NCBI GenBank assembly: GCA_022592445.1
Contig: JABYQR010000452.1
Coordinates: 1 to 32,438, forward strand
Source: Cytidiella melzeri
Lineage: Eukaryota > Basidiomycota > Agaricomycetes > Polyporales > Irpicaceae
Reading direction: 5' to 3'
Length of the DNA stretch: 32,438 bases
In this document: piece by piece, positions 1 through 9,529 of the stretch
Layout: the number at the start of each line of letters is the position of its first letter
How positions within the stretch are numbered: the stretch's first letter is position 1
Notes under the pieces: model-generated
Seen by the model: the letters and a program-made list of their open reading frames with translations, nothing else
The model's database searches: none
Told to the model about the DNA's origin: nothing
Position numbers and translations under genes: made by a program

Positions 1-150
1 CGGCGGCGTGGGCGTGGGGATGATGGGGTAACGGCGAAGAACCTCGCGCGGGCGTGGGCGGTAAGGGCAGCAGCCGTCTGGTAAGTGGGGAACTGTGGGA
101 CAATAACGGCAAACGCGAGGCGGGTTGTTGATGGTCGGTGCAGCGGACAT
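1..150 (-). CDS. 5' end of an unidentified Cys/Pro-rich protein, cut by the left edge
   Basis: An ATG at 148-150 opens a frame with no stop to the window edge (50 codons). The product starts MSAAPTINNPPRV and has a cysteine cluster (CRYCPTVPHLPDGCC) followed by Arg/Pro-rich sequence. A TATA-like TATATAAAA lies about 150 bp upstream on the same strand. This would fit the first ORF (gag-like) of a retroelement just downstream of its LTR, or an ordinary gene start. The cysteine spacing is not a standard CCHC knuckle. Function is unknown, and only the reading frame and the promoter spacing support it. Confidence 0.35.
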   Translation of the reverse strand, partial: MSAAPTINNPPRVCRYCPTVPHLPDGCCPYRPRPREVLRRYPIIPTPTPP

Positions 151-299
151 AAACGTGGAGAAAGACGCAATGAGACAACGCAGGAGAGGCTACAGCTATT
201 GGTGCGAAGAGACTCCCTCAACGCAAGCGCAAAGCGTAAAATGAACTCTGGGAACTGGGGTGGGGATTTATTTATTTTCTACGCAGTACAGGCAACACC

Positions 300-308
300 T
301 TTTATATA
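300..308 (-). promoter_or_regulatory. TATA-like box
   Basis: Minus-strand TATATAAAA within GGTATATAAAAGGTG, about 150 bp upstream of the ATG at 150. The AATAAATAAAT stretch about 30-40 bp further downstream is the kind of poly(A)-signal/TATA arrangement seen in LTR R regions, but no paired LTR is in the window. Confidence 0.35.
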
Positions 309-310
309 CC

Positions 311-900
311 CTAAGGACCCTCTCCTAAACCTTTCCTTCTATGTCCTAAACCCAAACGCAAGAGCGAGGAAACATGGTGGCAGAATACTTCCGTTCGCGG
401 AGGCAAAATGTCCAGCGAGGCGACGCCTGGCAGGACACAGCGTTGGTTGACGCGAAGAAGCGGCGAGCGCCCTTGCACTGAAGAGGCGCCAACCGTCACA
501 AGCAGGTGATGAGGCGCCGTCCAAGAGTTGCACAGCGTGGCATGATAGGAGTCTTCCTGAAACGGGGTTCGCGAGTCAAGTTTCTTCTATTGTTGGTCCG
601 ACCCGTGTCCAAAACACTTGGTGGCTGGCCGGCCCATGCTCCGATGCAAAAGGGGTGTGTCTGCGAGTCAGAGTTTGGTGCAACTTCTCGGCCTCGGATG
701 TTTCTGGCGCGTTGCTGCTCCTTGCCAAGTCCTCGGATCCTCGGCAAACTCCTCGTGACCTCGGCAAACTCCTCGTGCCCGTGACACTGGGAAAGTGGAG
801 GGATTTGCCGCTCAGGATGACACGGGCCGCGCAAATGGCGGGCTGCTGCCGTGTTTTCCTCGCCTAGTCGTTTTCTGGGCATATCACCGTTCACATGGAC
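311..900. other. GC-richer stretch without a recognisable gene
   Basis: Several open frames exist on both strands but none shows a recognisable domain, and they overlap each other. The only ordered structure is a perfect 20-bp tandem duplication (739-758 and 759-778, differing only at the last base). This may be upstream sequence of the left-edge minus-strand element. Confidence 0.3.
739..778. repeat. 20-bp direct tandem repeat, two units
   Basis: Units CCTCGGCAAACTCCTCGTG(A/C) are adjacent, 19 of 20 bases identical. Probably simple slippage; no function inferred. Confidence 0.7.
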
Positions 901-904
901 TCCT

Positions 905-1275
905 TTTGTTCTTTCCCTATTGTTCTCTTTATGAAAGAATGTTCTCACAGGTGTGGGAATGGAATACAATAGTTGGTCTTCTTTTAGATAGATTCTCTCA
1001 CAAGTAGAAGTCCAGACAATAGGTATTGTTCTCCTTTAGGTAGTTCTATTGTTCTTTGTTCACACAGCTTCTTGCAAAACCTGCCCTTAACATGGTCTGT
1101 GTGCAGGTCCCTGAAGTCTATATATCCAGCTGCATGTATGCTCCTAGCCCCCCATCTCAACCTCTTGGTCTTTACTGGGCTAGGTAAGCAAACCCCCCTT
1201 GTACTACATAGCGGGTAGTATCAATACTAACTTGGTCTTTACTGGGCTAGCTACCTGAACAAGGTTTATATTTGG
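905..1275 (+). mobile_element. LTR-like fragment (solo LTR candidate)
   Basis: The sequence reads like a promoter-bearing LTR. The short motif ATTGTTCT recurs at about 920, 1025 and 1047. A TATATAT box sits at 1119-1125, and a 20-bp direct repeat CTTGGTCTTTACTGGGCTAG occurs at 1164-1183 and 1231-1250 downstream of it. The segment ends near TTTGGTGAGAGC, which resembles a retroelement tRNA primer-binding site. No internal coding region of an LTR element follows, so if it is an LTR it is solo or truncated. Exact ends were not determined. Confidence 0.4.
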
Positions 1276-1299
1276 TGAGAGCATTGTGCTACACGCCTA

Positions 1300-2177
1300 C
1301 CACCACCCTTTTGTCGACATCCACATTGTGTCCCTGTTTGTCACGTCAAGCCCTGTCTCTGTGTCATCCTCGTCTTTTTCCACTTTGTGTCCCTGTCTGT
1401 CACGTCATGTCAAGCCACATTGCCAATCTGGTGGAATTGTTCTTTGCTATCAACCTTTTGACCCCTTCATCAACTCTAACCCAAGCCTTCCTCTGTCACT
1501 GCCATTGCAACATGACCACGTTGATGTTCCTCTTTTTGCCTACCATAAAAGTGTACATATTTGCATGCAACACTCATCAAAATAGCCATTGGGCATGAGC
1601 AGATGTCAACAGTTTGTCTCATCACCTTGTGTAGGTGAACCCCACAATTCACTTCTTACTGTAGTACTTTATTGCATTCCTTTTGGTCTCTTATTGTCTC
1701 ACTGCATTTCCCTTGCATCTTTACTGTGTTGCTGCAATTGTATTTGATCTTCACTGTGACAAGCTTACTGCGTTTTACTTTCAGTGCAACTGCATTTTGC
1801 AGCAACCCTTTCCTCTTCATTAGCAGCTGTAAATTGTGTTCCTGACTTATTCCGGGCTCTTTTGCTTTGTTGCATGTATCACATATTGCATTGGCTTTTT
1901 GTTTGCACATCCACTTGATGTTTACAACTCTCTCTTCTTTTTTTGTTTTGACCACATCAAGTTTACTCCCTTTTGCTTGCAATATATGTGGCAGTGTTTG
2001 CACTCCTATTAGCTCAGGAGCTTTATATAACACCTACCTTAATACTTTGTTGCCTCCTGTTGTACAGGTTAGGTAAAACTCTTAGATCACCTCACAAAAC
2101 TATAAACACTTTTGCACTACACTTCTACACCACATTTTGTTGAATTGTGTTGTCTTTGGGGTTATTGTTTGTTTCAG
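1300..2177 (+). repeat. Repeat A, copy 1 (decayed, partly coding-derived)
   Basis: This shares ordered blocks with 7860-8860 on the same strand and, in part, with 10876-11180 on the other strand. Examples are the CATGCAACAC...AATTCGGTGGA...TTGTCC-type block near 1390-1600, the ACTGCAACTGCGTTTT-type block near 1680-1800, and the ending GTTGTCT.TGGGGTT.T.GTTTGTTTCA near 2145-2177. All three copies are broken by stops and frameshifts. It runs directly into the hAT fragment at 2178, and copy 2 also keeps a few bases of that junction, so repeat A may be part of one larger element. The encoded protein is not recognised. Confidence 0.5.
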
Positions 2178-2379
2178 AGCATGTCTCAGTGTCTCATTGC
2201 ATTGCACCCTCACATTTTTGGACGGGGCAAGACTGTAGACCCTATCAAGCAATACCTCTCCACACCTACCTTCCCTAGTGTCAGGGACCCTTTGCAGTGG
2301 TGGAATAGCCAGCTTGTTTGAGGTAATCCGGCTAATGTTGCAGCAGCCTGGATGACGTTAGATTTTCTGTCAGCTCCTG

Positions 2380-2431
2380 GTAAGTCAACTACTTCTGTTC
2401 TTTGCATCAATTGCTCACCAATGAATTGTGG
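2380..2431 (+). other. Remnant intron in the hAT fragment with a lost acceptor
   Basis: The donor GTAAGT follows GCTCCTG, and a branch-like GCTCAC lies near 2413. Joining CCTG to CATCTTCGACAG restores the family-typical A-P-A-S-S-T-D-V-E-R. The dinucleotide at the expected acceptor (2430-2431) is GG, so the splice site appears mutated. Confidence 0.55.
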
Positions 2432-2438
2432 CATCTTC

Positions 2439-2513
2439 GACAGATGTAGAGCGTGCCTTTTCCCGTGGTGGTCTTACAGTCTCACATGGGAAAAGGCACA
2501 CTCTACATCTGTC
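2439..2513. repeat. Inverted repeat made by a templated insertion inside the hAT coding region
   Basis: The arms 2439-2467 and 2484-2513 are reverse complements with about two mismatches, separated by a 16-bp loop. Removing 30 nt of the right arm restores the family-typical TVSKRHHALSDQ. The right arm therefore looks like an in-frame insertion copied in inverted orientation from the DVERAFS-coding sequence just upstream. Confidence 0.75.
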
Positions 2514-2759
2514 AAAGAGACATCATGCTTTGTCTGATCAGTTGACACGTGCTGCTACTGTGCTTGGCTCATGGGCAACTGTACCCAGGGCTATTCCAGA
2601 GGAAGAAATTCTCAAGCTGTTTTAGGACAAAAGCAAGTGATCCAAAAAGACTGACATTCCCACTGTATAATTGACTCTGATGTACAGCTTGTAGAGTAAT
2701 AGTGTGTAATGTAAACTCTTGGCTGCTGTTGGCTGTAGTTTCAAATGTTAAAAAATCTT

Positions 2760-2885
2760 TGAAGGTACTCGCAGGTATACCTGTGGCTGTAAAGCTCACA
2801 CCTGTACCTGTGACATACCTGCACAAAGAAGGTACCCACAACCTGCAGGTACTAGTGCAGGTTACCACAGGTAGTTGCTACCCAT
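2760..2885. repeat. Cluster of ACCTG/CAGGT words
   Basis: At least nine ACCTG or CAGGT pentamers occur in about 125 bp, including the palindromes CAGGTATACCTG and ACCTGCAGGT. There is no single clean period. An open minus-strand frame across it (2569-2868) has no recognisable domain. Confidence 0.4.
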
Positions 2886-2899
2886 GCCAAGCTTTACTT

Positions 2900-3220
2900 A
2901 GAGACAGAAGGTGCATCAATGGTAGAGTGCACATCAACTAATAAGTGCCAATATAAGCATTATGATAAGTATCCATGTGTGCTTAAGATGGTCCCATCAA
3001 CACTGGTGCCTGGTAAGGCAAGTCTTGTAATAAAAATTGAAAATCTGTGACATTTTCCTCACACAGCCTTGCATATGTCACAGATTTATTTCTACAGAAC
3101 CTGCCTCACCAGGCAACAGTATTGGTGGGATCTTGATGGGACCATCTAAAGCACAGATAAGAACTTATTTTGGTGTGATGCACACTCTACCATTCATGCG
3201 CTAGTGTTTCTTCTGTCTCA
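2900..3220. repeat. Long imperfect palindrome, MITE-like
   Basis: Nested arms match in inverted orientation along most of the segment. GAGACAGAAG (2901-2910) pairs with TTCTGTCTC near 3211-3219; ATGGTAGAGTGCACATCA (2919-2936) pairs with TGATGCACACTCTACCAT near 3177-3193; GATGGTCCCATCAA (2988-3001) pairs with TTGATGGGACCATC (3132-3146). The GCCTGGTAAGGCAAG and ATCTGTGACA blocks pair inside. There is no coding potential. This is the organisation of a foldback or MITE element; no target duplication was established. Confidence 0.65.
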
Positions 3221-3440
3221 GATACATTGATGTGCTCCTTTCCTCATTTGTGAATCACATGATAGAACTCTATGGAGTATTGTAGAACATGCTAGAACTA
3301 TGATTTCGTAGTGTGAACATCCTTGTGAATGATGTCATAGTTTTTAGTATCTTCTAGAAAAGTCTAGCCTTGGTACTAGGTCATGGGGTCAGGTCATGGA
3401 GACAATTGCTATCAGTTGATTACTGAAATGGCACCACCCG
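3221..3440 (+). repeat. Repeat C, copy 1
   Basis: Matches 3985-4206 on the same strand and 12886-13068 in inverse. Shared blocks include CACATGATAGAACTCT, TGATGTCATAGT, GGTCATGGGGTCAG and ACAATTGCTAT. The blocks are non-coding and LTR- or MITE-like. Confidence 0.65.
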
Positions 3441-3844
3441 TAGATGCAATGCGACCGACCCCCAAAGTGTGGGAATTTGATGGGCAATACACTCAGTAAC
3501 AGTTTCTGTATTAGTGAAATGAATGGAATTGATGGAATTATCTTGGCTTTGTTACTAGCCCTTCAAAACTTTGTGATACACTAGGGGGAAACACAGATTT
3601 CACATGTCCTAAAATCTGCATGATTACCCACTGAAATGTTAACTATCAGCAGATAATCCATCAGCAATTTTGGGCTCAGAGTTGTTTCTTAATGTTTGAG
3701 AATACAAGATAATGCTATACAAATTTTGCGCCTTTTCAGGGGCAGGAATTTCTGTTTTTTTGGGTGGTAGTTAAATCTGCCACAGATTTCAATGTTTCTA
3801 CAAGACTTGCCTTACCAGGCAATGGTATTATTGGGAATATTTAA
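3441..3844. other. Non-coding stretch between repeat C copies
   Basis: No gene is seen. At 3775-3835 a block (GACTTGCCTTACCAGGCAATG) repeats, in inverse, the inner left arm of the 2900-3220 palindrome. The repeat C unit therefore probably starts here rather than at 3985. Confidence 0.4.
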
Positions 3845-3955
3845 GCACTTATCTGGCACTTATCCAGCGCTTATCTGGCATCTATTTAGGCACTTATCCA
3901 GCGCTTATCTGGCGCTTATCAGGTGCTTATTCCGGCGCTTATTCTCAGTGCCTAT
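3845..3955. repeat. Degenerate 12-bp minisatellite
   Basis: About nine units of the type G(G/C)(C/A)(A/G)CTTATC(T/C)(G/A)G follow one another, for example GGCACTTATCC and GCGCTTATCTG. Copy 1 of repeat C has no such array at the equivalent place, so the array expanded in this copy. Confidence 0.7.
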
Positions 3956-3984
3956 CAATTGATGCGCTGATGCGCCTCCTGTCT

Positions 3985-4385
3985 CTGATGTGCTGATGCG
4001 CTCCTTTTATTATCTGTGTATCACATGATAGAACTCTCTGCAACCTTGTGGAACATGCTGGAACTATGATGTCATAGTATAGAAACTTCCATTAGATGAT
4101 GTCATAGTTCTTAGAACAAGCTAGAACAAGTCTAGCCTTGGGACTGGGTCATGGGGTCAGTTCATGAGGACAATTGCTATTGGTTAATTATTGAAGTGGC
4201 ACCACTAGGGCATAGGGAATGCTTAGTAAGGTAGATTACTTTGCTTACTCATGTAGGTATTAGGGGTCTTAGTAGTACCTGGGGTCCTCCCTTCATGTAT
4301 ATATAGAGACACTCCTGAGGGCATATTTACTCAGTCTTATCCACTCTGTTGATCAAGGACTACTTTGTATGGCCTACCTTGTTGC
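3985..4385 (+). mobile_element. Repeat C copy 2 continuing into an LTR-like promoter segment
   Basis: 3985-4206 is the second copy of repeat C. It continues into CTTCATGTATATATAGAGACACTCC (TATA 4298-4305), then TTTACTCAGTCTTATCCACTCTG. This resembles the U3-TATA-R order of a fungal LTR. No internal retroelement coding sequence follows, so it is either a solo LTR or a decayed fragment. Termini were not fixed. Confidence 0.45.
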
Positions 4386-5318
4386 ATGCATGTGCTACCA
4401 AAAAGTTCTGGAAAGTTGTTTGCCATGTTATCTTTGCCATCACCCAATACATGTAGGAAATGTAATTTTGTTTACAATTTCAGGTACCTCAGAAATCTGC
4501 CCAAAAAAATAATTTTCACGAAGATTTTTGAAGCATGGAAAGGCTGTCAGTAACTAGGCTTGAAAATTTGTAGAAAAATCACAAAAATTGTTTTGATTGT
4601 ATATTCACTGTGTTCCCCAAACATAACCAGACATTCACAGGATTTTTGACATATTAACTAACTCTCACAATAATTCTGCGTCACATGAAATTGGCCTTTG
4701 CCTGTAGTGATAGCTCTCATTTTCTGATCAAAATACAAGTTTTGATTTACAGCTGGCAAATGGGCACGTGGGGGTACAAATCATAAAGCATTGGATAGAC
4801 CTATGTCTTGTTTATGGGTTGGTAACAAAATCTCTCAATTAGGAGCAGTATTGAGGAAGTTGTGGCCAGATTACTGGAAAATGTTGCTCAGACTCAGATG
4901 GTAACTCAGCTGATCCCTTTTGTTACAGACTTTTAAAGCATATATCAGCAGTTCTTTTCTGCAATTAATAACATTTGTTGATGGGTGTAATGATTACACA
5001 AAGCCTGCTTAACATAACAGCCAGGGTCAAAAAAAGGTGCATGGCAGGGTCCGAACAGGTGACCTCTCTCACCTGCAGGTGTTGTAGTAAGCCTGGCAAC
5101 CTGGGAATGCCTCTTTTTTATTTGAAAACTCCTCAAAACCAGTGTTGCTCTTAGGTCCCCAAAGTTGATGTGGTTTCAATATTATTCTGAATCAATTCTA
5201 CAGTTCCCCAGCCTGTAGGGACGGACCTCCACAGGCAGATATGTGCTTGGGAGCATGTCAATTTTTCCTTTTCTTACCTTTGTAGCATCTAAAAAATGTC
5301 AGAATCAGCGGTGGGGGG
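4386..5318. other. AT-rich stretch without a gene
   Basis: Only short, unconvincing open frames are present. One minus-strand tRNA-like scrap is noted near 5028-5115. Confidence 0.4.
5028..5115 (-). repeat. Possible tRNA-derived SINE scrap
   Basis: The minus strand reads GAGAGAGGTCACCTGTTCGG, like the variable loop and T-arm (B-box GTTCGGACC) of a tRNA, and ends in a run of seven T after CATGCACC. The T-stem does not pair and no convincing A-box or acceptor stem is present, so it is not a functional tRNA. Confidence 0.2.
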
Positions 5319-5319
5319 A

Positions 5320-5888
5320 ATGTGATACCTTGTACTATTGCCCCTCAGGGTGCTCCAAACAACGGGATAGGTGCACAAGACCACGCTAAATGGTTACATG
5401 GTGAGAGTGTGCTTTGTACCCTTGTAGAGGCAGGAGGGGAGCATGTACATCACAGTTGGCCTAACTGTGGGATGCCGATAAAGGGGCATCCGGCAATCTG
5501 CAATAGGAGACATCTTGTGACGTGACTCAGGCCCTAGGCTTTGGTGATCGTGTTTCGCCGTGGTTCTGAGGAGGGTTTGACCCTTGCGGTTCTTACCCAT
5601 TGTTTGGTCCGGCACAGCCCATTGTGATCATGTGGGCAGGATGCAATGAAGGTTGCAATGTTTTTGGGCATAGGGCTGAAGAACTCTTGGGAAATCCTCA
5701 GATGGTCACGCAAAGTTCCCGAGGTTCAGCCAATAATCATCGCCAAAGCCTGTTCACTGTTCTCAGACCATCTTGCTCCACTATTTGGGCCACTGAAGTA
5801 CACGCGATAGAGTTGGTTTGCATGCAAAGAAGTTGATATGCATGTGATGGGAGTTGGTCGCAGGCCTAGGCAATTTCTGGTTGTATCA
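5320..5888 (+). repeat. Left arm of an inverted LTR-like pair
   Basis: The end CTAGGCAATTTCTGGTTGTATCA and most internal blocks match the reverse complement of 6902-7395. Examples are GATGCAATGAAGG, CCTCAGATGGTCA and GGTTCTGAGGAGG. The segment begins TGTGATACC and ends GTATCA, a TG...CA pattern. A second copy of its last 22 bases sits at 5975-5996. Confidence 0.6.
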
Positions 5889-5996
5889 TTCTTCCTCCAA
5901 CTGAAAACACAACAACTCTTGGTTTGCACAGTTCCTTTGTTGTCCTGGAAGCAATTGCAAACAGTGCCACGCTGTAGGCAATTTCTGGTTGTATCA

Positions 5997-6847
5997 ACAT
6001 GGTCCTCGAGGAGGTGGACGAGAAACCATTGGCTTTGTGCACGTGCATGCAATGTGATTAGGGTTGGTGGTAAGCTGTTGGAAGTTGTAACACCACTGAC
6101 CTTGTTGCATTTTGGAGACATCAACCTCCATGGGAACCGGACTGTTGAAAGGGTGAGGAGCCGGAGTAAATCAGGGTCTTGACACAGTTGACAAAGGCAC
6201 GGAGGGTACTTTCTTCTCCGTTGTCTGCTGGATGCAGGCATATACGGCTGCCATTTTAAGAGATCTATTAGCTCTGATAATTTATTGGCGGGGCTTCGGT
6301 AGTTGCCAATTGACCATAGATGTACTCCAGGAGACCCTTGATGAATCAAATCTCCTTGTCCTTGTCACTCCATCTAGGGATGTGACCCACATAGGATTGG
6401 AAGCTAGTCACATATGTTTCACGTCACACGTGTTTTTCTCCTTTTTCTTGGCTCCACAGAGTTTCTCCAACTTGTAAATAGTGGTGTTCTCATGTTGCAT
6501 TGCTAAAGTACTTTTGGCGCTCAGTTTTGAACTTGACCCAGGTGTCAAGTTTGGCTGGCAAATCACCATTGTTATCAGCCATATAGTCTGTAACCAGTAT
6601 TGCCCATTGGTCAGCCTTTTCTGACAAGTGGTAGATTGCCCTTGGTTTCCTTGTCAGTGATACTGGTGGTTACCCAGTAACCCTCACATTGTGACAGGAA
6701 CTGTTCTAAGTCCTGGCCATGCTTGCCCTTGTAATTATCGGGCTTGATGTCGTTGTTGTTAACTGTAACCTGTGGTCTTGGCATTGCTTGTGCAACCGCA
6801 GCTACAATAGCAGCAATTAAAACGGGATCTGCTGCAAGTGCTGCCAT
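5997..6847 (-). pseudogene. Retrotransposon gag-like protein, degenerate
   Basis: The ATG at 6847 opens MAALAADPVLIAAIVAAVAQ, then PQVTVNNNDIKPDNYKGK and LEQFLSQCEGYW. This is the layout of LTR-retroelement gag N-terminal regions (short hydrophobic start, then a K-P-x-x-Y-x-G-K segment and a Q-C-E-x-Y-W helix). A one-base shift near 6625 moves the frame to VIYHLSEKADQWAILVTDYM, and several stops follow. No zinc knuckle, protease or reverse transcriptase is seen, because the element is cut at the left inverted arm. A related scrap lies at 12433-12735 on the other strand. Confidence 0.5.
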
Positions 6848-6901
6848 TGTAACAGGCGCGAGAATGATGAGGGCAGTGGTGGTGACTTTGGGTAAAACTG
6901 G

Positions 6902-7395
6902 TGATACAACCAGAAATCGCCTAGGCCTACGGACTGACCCCTATTGCATGCATACCAACTTCCTCGCATGCAGACTGACTCTATTGTGTGTACTCCGGCG
7001 GCCCAAGAAGCAGAGCGGAATGGTCCACGTGCAGCAACAGGCTTTGGCAATGTGTATCAGCCAAATCTCAGGACCTTCACATGACCATCTGAGGATTTAC
7101 CATGGGTTTGTTAATCTAACCTCTGACAACGTTACGGCCTTCATTGCATCCCGCCAACATGATAACGACGGGCTGTGCCGGAGTGACCAACAGACAAGGA
7201 CCGTAAGAATCAAATCCTCCTCAGAACCGCGGCAAAACGCCATTACCAAAGCTGTAGCGCCTGAGTCACGTTTCAAGATGTCCTCTATTGCAACGCAGGT
7301 TGCCAGGCGTCCCTTATTGGCATCCCATGAGGTGCACAGCAACCTGAAGCTCATACATGTTTACCATACTCTTGCCATATGCAGGCCGTGTCCCG
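6902..7395 (-). repeat. Right arm of the inverted LTR-like pair (candidate 5' LTR of the gag fragment)
   Basis: On the minus strand this arm ends GGTTGTATCA, 55 bp before the gag ATG. It could therefore be the 5' LTR of that fragment. The left arm has the opposite orientation, so the pair is not an ordinary LTR pair. Similarity runs along about 500 bp with many substitutions. Confidence 0.5.
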
Positions 7396-7859
7396 GTGTT
7401 TGCCAACTTGCTCTGTTGTGTTTGCCTCTGCTGAGCCGAGTGGTCTAGAGTCTCGGCAGTAGCTCACTCGTTGGACTTAGTTAGAGAAGCACAAAGATAG
7501 GAAACATAGTGTAGATATATGAACCGAGTCTCTTTGTAATTTTTTTGTCAGAGAATAGCACCTCCAGAATTACCCCTTCTGTTGCAACTGCATCAAGCTA
7601 ATTGCGACTGCGTTTTTCTCACTGCAATTCCTTCCTGCGTTTATGTCTACTGAGCCTGCAACTCATTTTGTTCCCTGAGTTTGTTGCTATTGTCCTACCG
7701 TTCCTCACCTGCCTGATGGGTGCTGTCTCTATCTACCACGAGATGAGATATTACGTTGTTATGTCTTCCCACCAGCATCTACACCTCTGCCACAACCATT
7801 AGCAGTGCCTACAGTCCCCTCTGAAAGGTAGTCCACAAAATCACCCTTGCCAGCGAGCT
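7396..7859. other. Non-coding stretch before repeat A copy 2
   Basis: It contains ATATATGAACCGAGTCTC, which is LTR-promoter-like, and several ACTGC-rich words similar to those in repeat A. No gene is supported. Confidence 0.3.
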
Positions 7860-8860
7860 CTGTTACCTCTGTACCGGATTTGCTTGAAAACTGCTCCTAC
7901 TACAATACACAAAGCGACTACCCTGTTCCACTGTGATCTGGTCCTTTTGTACCTCTCAGCTGCAATTGTTCTGTTGCATCACATCCCAACTGCTGGCTCT
8001 CTCCTACCTTTGAGGGCAAAAACCACGAGTGCAAACTTGTCCGATTCAACCTCACTGGCACCCCCAACGTTGTTGTTGGACACACATTTGCATGCAACAC
8101 CCATTTCCAATTCGGTGGAGTTGTCCTCCACTACACTACCAACACTGTGATCCCTCCTTCAACTCCTCCGATTGAGTCTTGTTGCTGCCATTGCCATTGT
8201 AACATGTCGACCTTAATGCTCCCCTTTACACCTACCATAAACGTACACGTCTTCTCATGTATGGATCATTCAAACAGCCATCTGCCTTGCGCGGATATAA
8301 ATGGTTTGTCCTATCACCTCTCTTAGGTGTTTTCCTGTGGTTCACTTTGGTCAAGTAGAACTTTACTACATTTGAGTTGGACTCTTTCATTTTCACTGTG
8401 TTCTTATGCAATCTTCTTTGCCTTACTGCAACTGCGTTTTCTCCTTCACCACAATGAGTTTACTGCGTTCACCTTCACTGCAATAAGCTTATAGCACATC
8501 CTTTTTTCTTCACTGCGATAGCATTTTGTGTTTCCGATCAGAGTTACGTTCTAGTTCTGATTGCTGTATGGCACGTGTTTTGCGTTGAGCTCCCATACAT
8601 ACCGATGCTTTGGTTTCCATTGCGGGCCCCATTGCCGTTGTTTTCTTCCTTGTGTTAGACCCCCATTAGTGACTACAGTTTTCTAAACCTTCACTTTGCT
8701 TCCTTGACGAGTTGCACTAGGTTTAGCTAGGAGTTTTAGGCCACCTTACATTCAACTATACACACATTTGCGCTCTAACATTCTTACACTTCTTTGCTAC
8801 TTTGTGGGTGAGGGGTTGTGTTGTCTCTGGGGTTGTAGTTTGTTTCAAGGCATGTGTCAG
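7860..8860 (+). repeat. Repeat A, copy 2 (best-preserved conceptual protein)
   Basis: A frame with one TGA reads PDLLENCSYYNTQSDYPVPL, later CNCSVASHPNCWL, CKLVRFNLTGTPNVVV and GGVVLHYTTNTVIPPS. The minus-strand copy at 10876-11112 reads the aligned SDCPVPLRSDPF, CNCSLAPHHDCWL and CKLIQFNLTGSPNVVV. The same amino acids at the same spacing in two diverged copies mean repeat A contains a former protein-coding region, Cys-rich and of unknown family. The tail (8340-8860) matches 1665-2177. Confidence 0.55.
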
Positions 8861-9529
8861 TGTTGAACCAGTGAAGTATCCAGTGTAACTAAATTGATAT
8901 CTGGTTCTGGTTTTCCTGGAATCTTGAAAACTTCTTTGTCCTCTGACTCCAGCACTCCAACAAATAAAGACAGTTGGATGTCACTACAGGGTAGATAACC
9001 GGAGTATCATTGTCCCTGCCTGAAATAGCGAGATATTGGCACGAACTGCTGTCCTCAATTTGACTGCTGTCTTCAATTTGGACACAGTTGTTCCTCGCAG
9101 ACTTTGATGATTGTGTAATCCTCTCCATTATCTGACGGTCCTGAGTCATGTGGAGGAGATTGTCACACTCAAAACATGAAATAATGGGCAATTTCTTTTT
9201 ATGAGTGTCTACCCGGTATTATTGTCTCTCCAGTAATTATTCTTTCCCCAGGGATCGTTGTTTACCAGATATTATCCCTTTCCTGGCTTGAGACTGAAGA
9301 TTTTTGACTTTACAAATATGCAGAAATATTTGAAGGCTAGCAGGGCAAGGTAGTAGACAAACAATAAAACCAGTATTTGTACAATGAGAAAATAGAGGAG
9401 AATAATCATGAGAGTTTGAATTGGTCATAAAAAAAGGTTCTTAAAGTAACCTCTGTCTGCTACAAACGCAACTCTACTTGCTTCCTACATTAAGCTGGTA
9501 TGTAACTGAGTAAACTTTATCTGTTTCAT
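8861..9529 (-). other. Low-confidence ORF (8889-9191) with an 18-bp tandem duplication; otherwise empty
   Basis: A 100-codon minus-strand frame begins MPIISCFECDNLLHM and contains QIEDSSQIEDSS, which reflects a direct 18-bp duplication at 9045-9062 and 9063-9080. No domain is recognised and it may be a remnant. 9200-9529 shows nothing. Confidence 0.25.

Larger units (their letters stand above)
2178..2625 (+). pseudogene. hAT-family transposase, C-terminal dimerisation region, degenerate
   Basis: The conceptual product runs through DPLQWW, DFLSAP, then ASSTDVERAFSRGGLTVS and LSDQLTRAATVLGSW. This is the order and wording of the hAT C-terminal dimerisation domain of basidiomycete hAT transposases. 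Three lesions are visible: an in-frame TGA at 2319-2321 after WWNSQLV; a 52-nt intron whose acceptor reads GG instead of AG (2380-2431); and a 10-codon insertion (see 2439-2513). The frame ends at a TAG in 2623-2625. The catalytic N-terminal two thirds is absent, so this copy cannot encode an active transposase. Confidence 0.8.

Noticed and set aside
85..450. 121-codon plus-strand frame at the left edge
   Set aside because: No domain, low-complexity basic composition, and it lies antisense to a promoter and ORF on the other strand.
3845..3955. CRISPR-like array
   Set aside because: The units are contiguous 12-mers without spacers in a eukaryotic repeat region. It is a minisatellite.
5028..5115. 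tRNA gene on the minus strand (T-arm-like GTTCGGACC, poly-T end)
   Set aside because: The T-stem does not pair, and no acceptor stem or anticodon arm could be drawn. Kept only as a weak SINE scrap.
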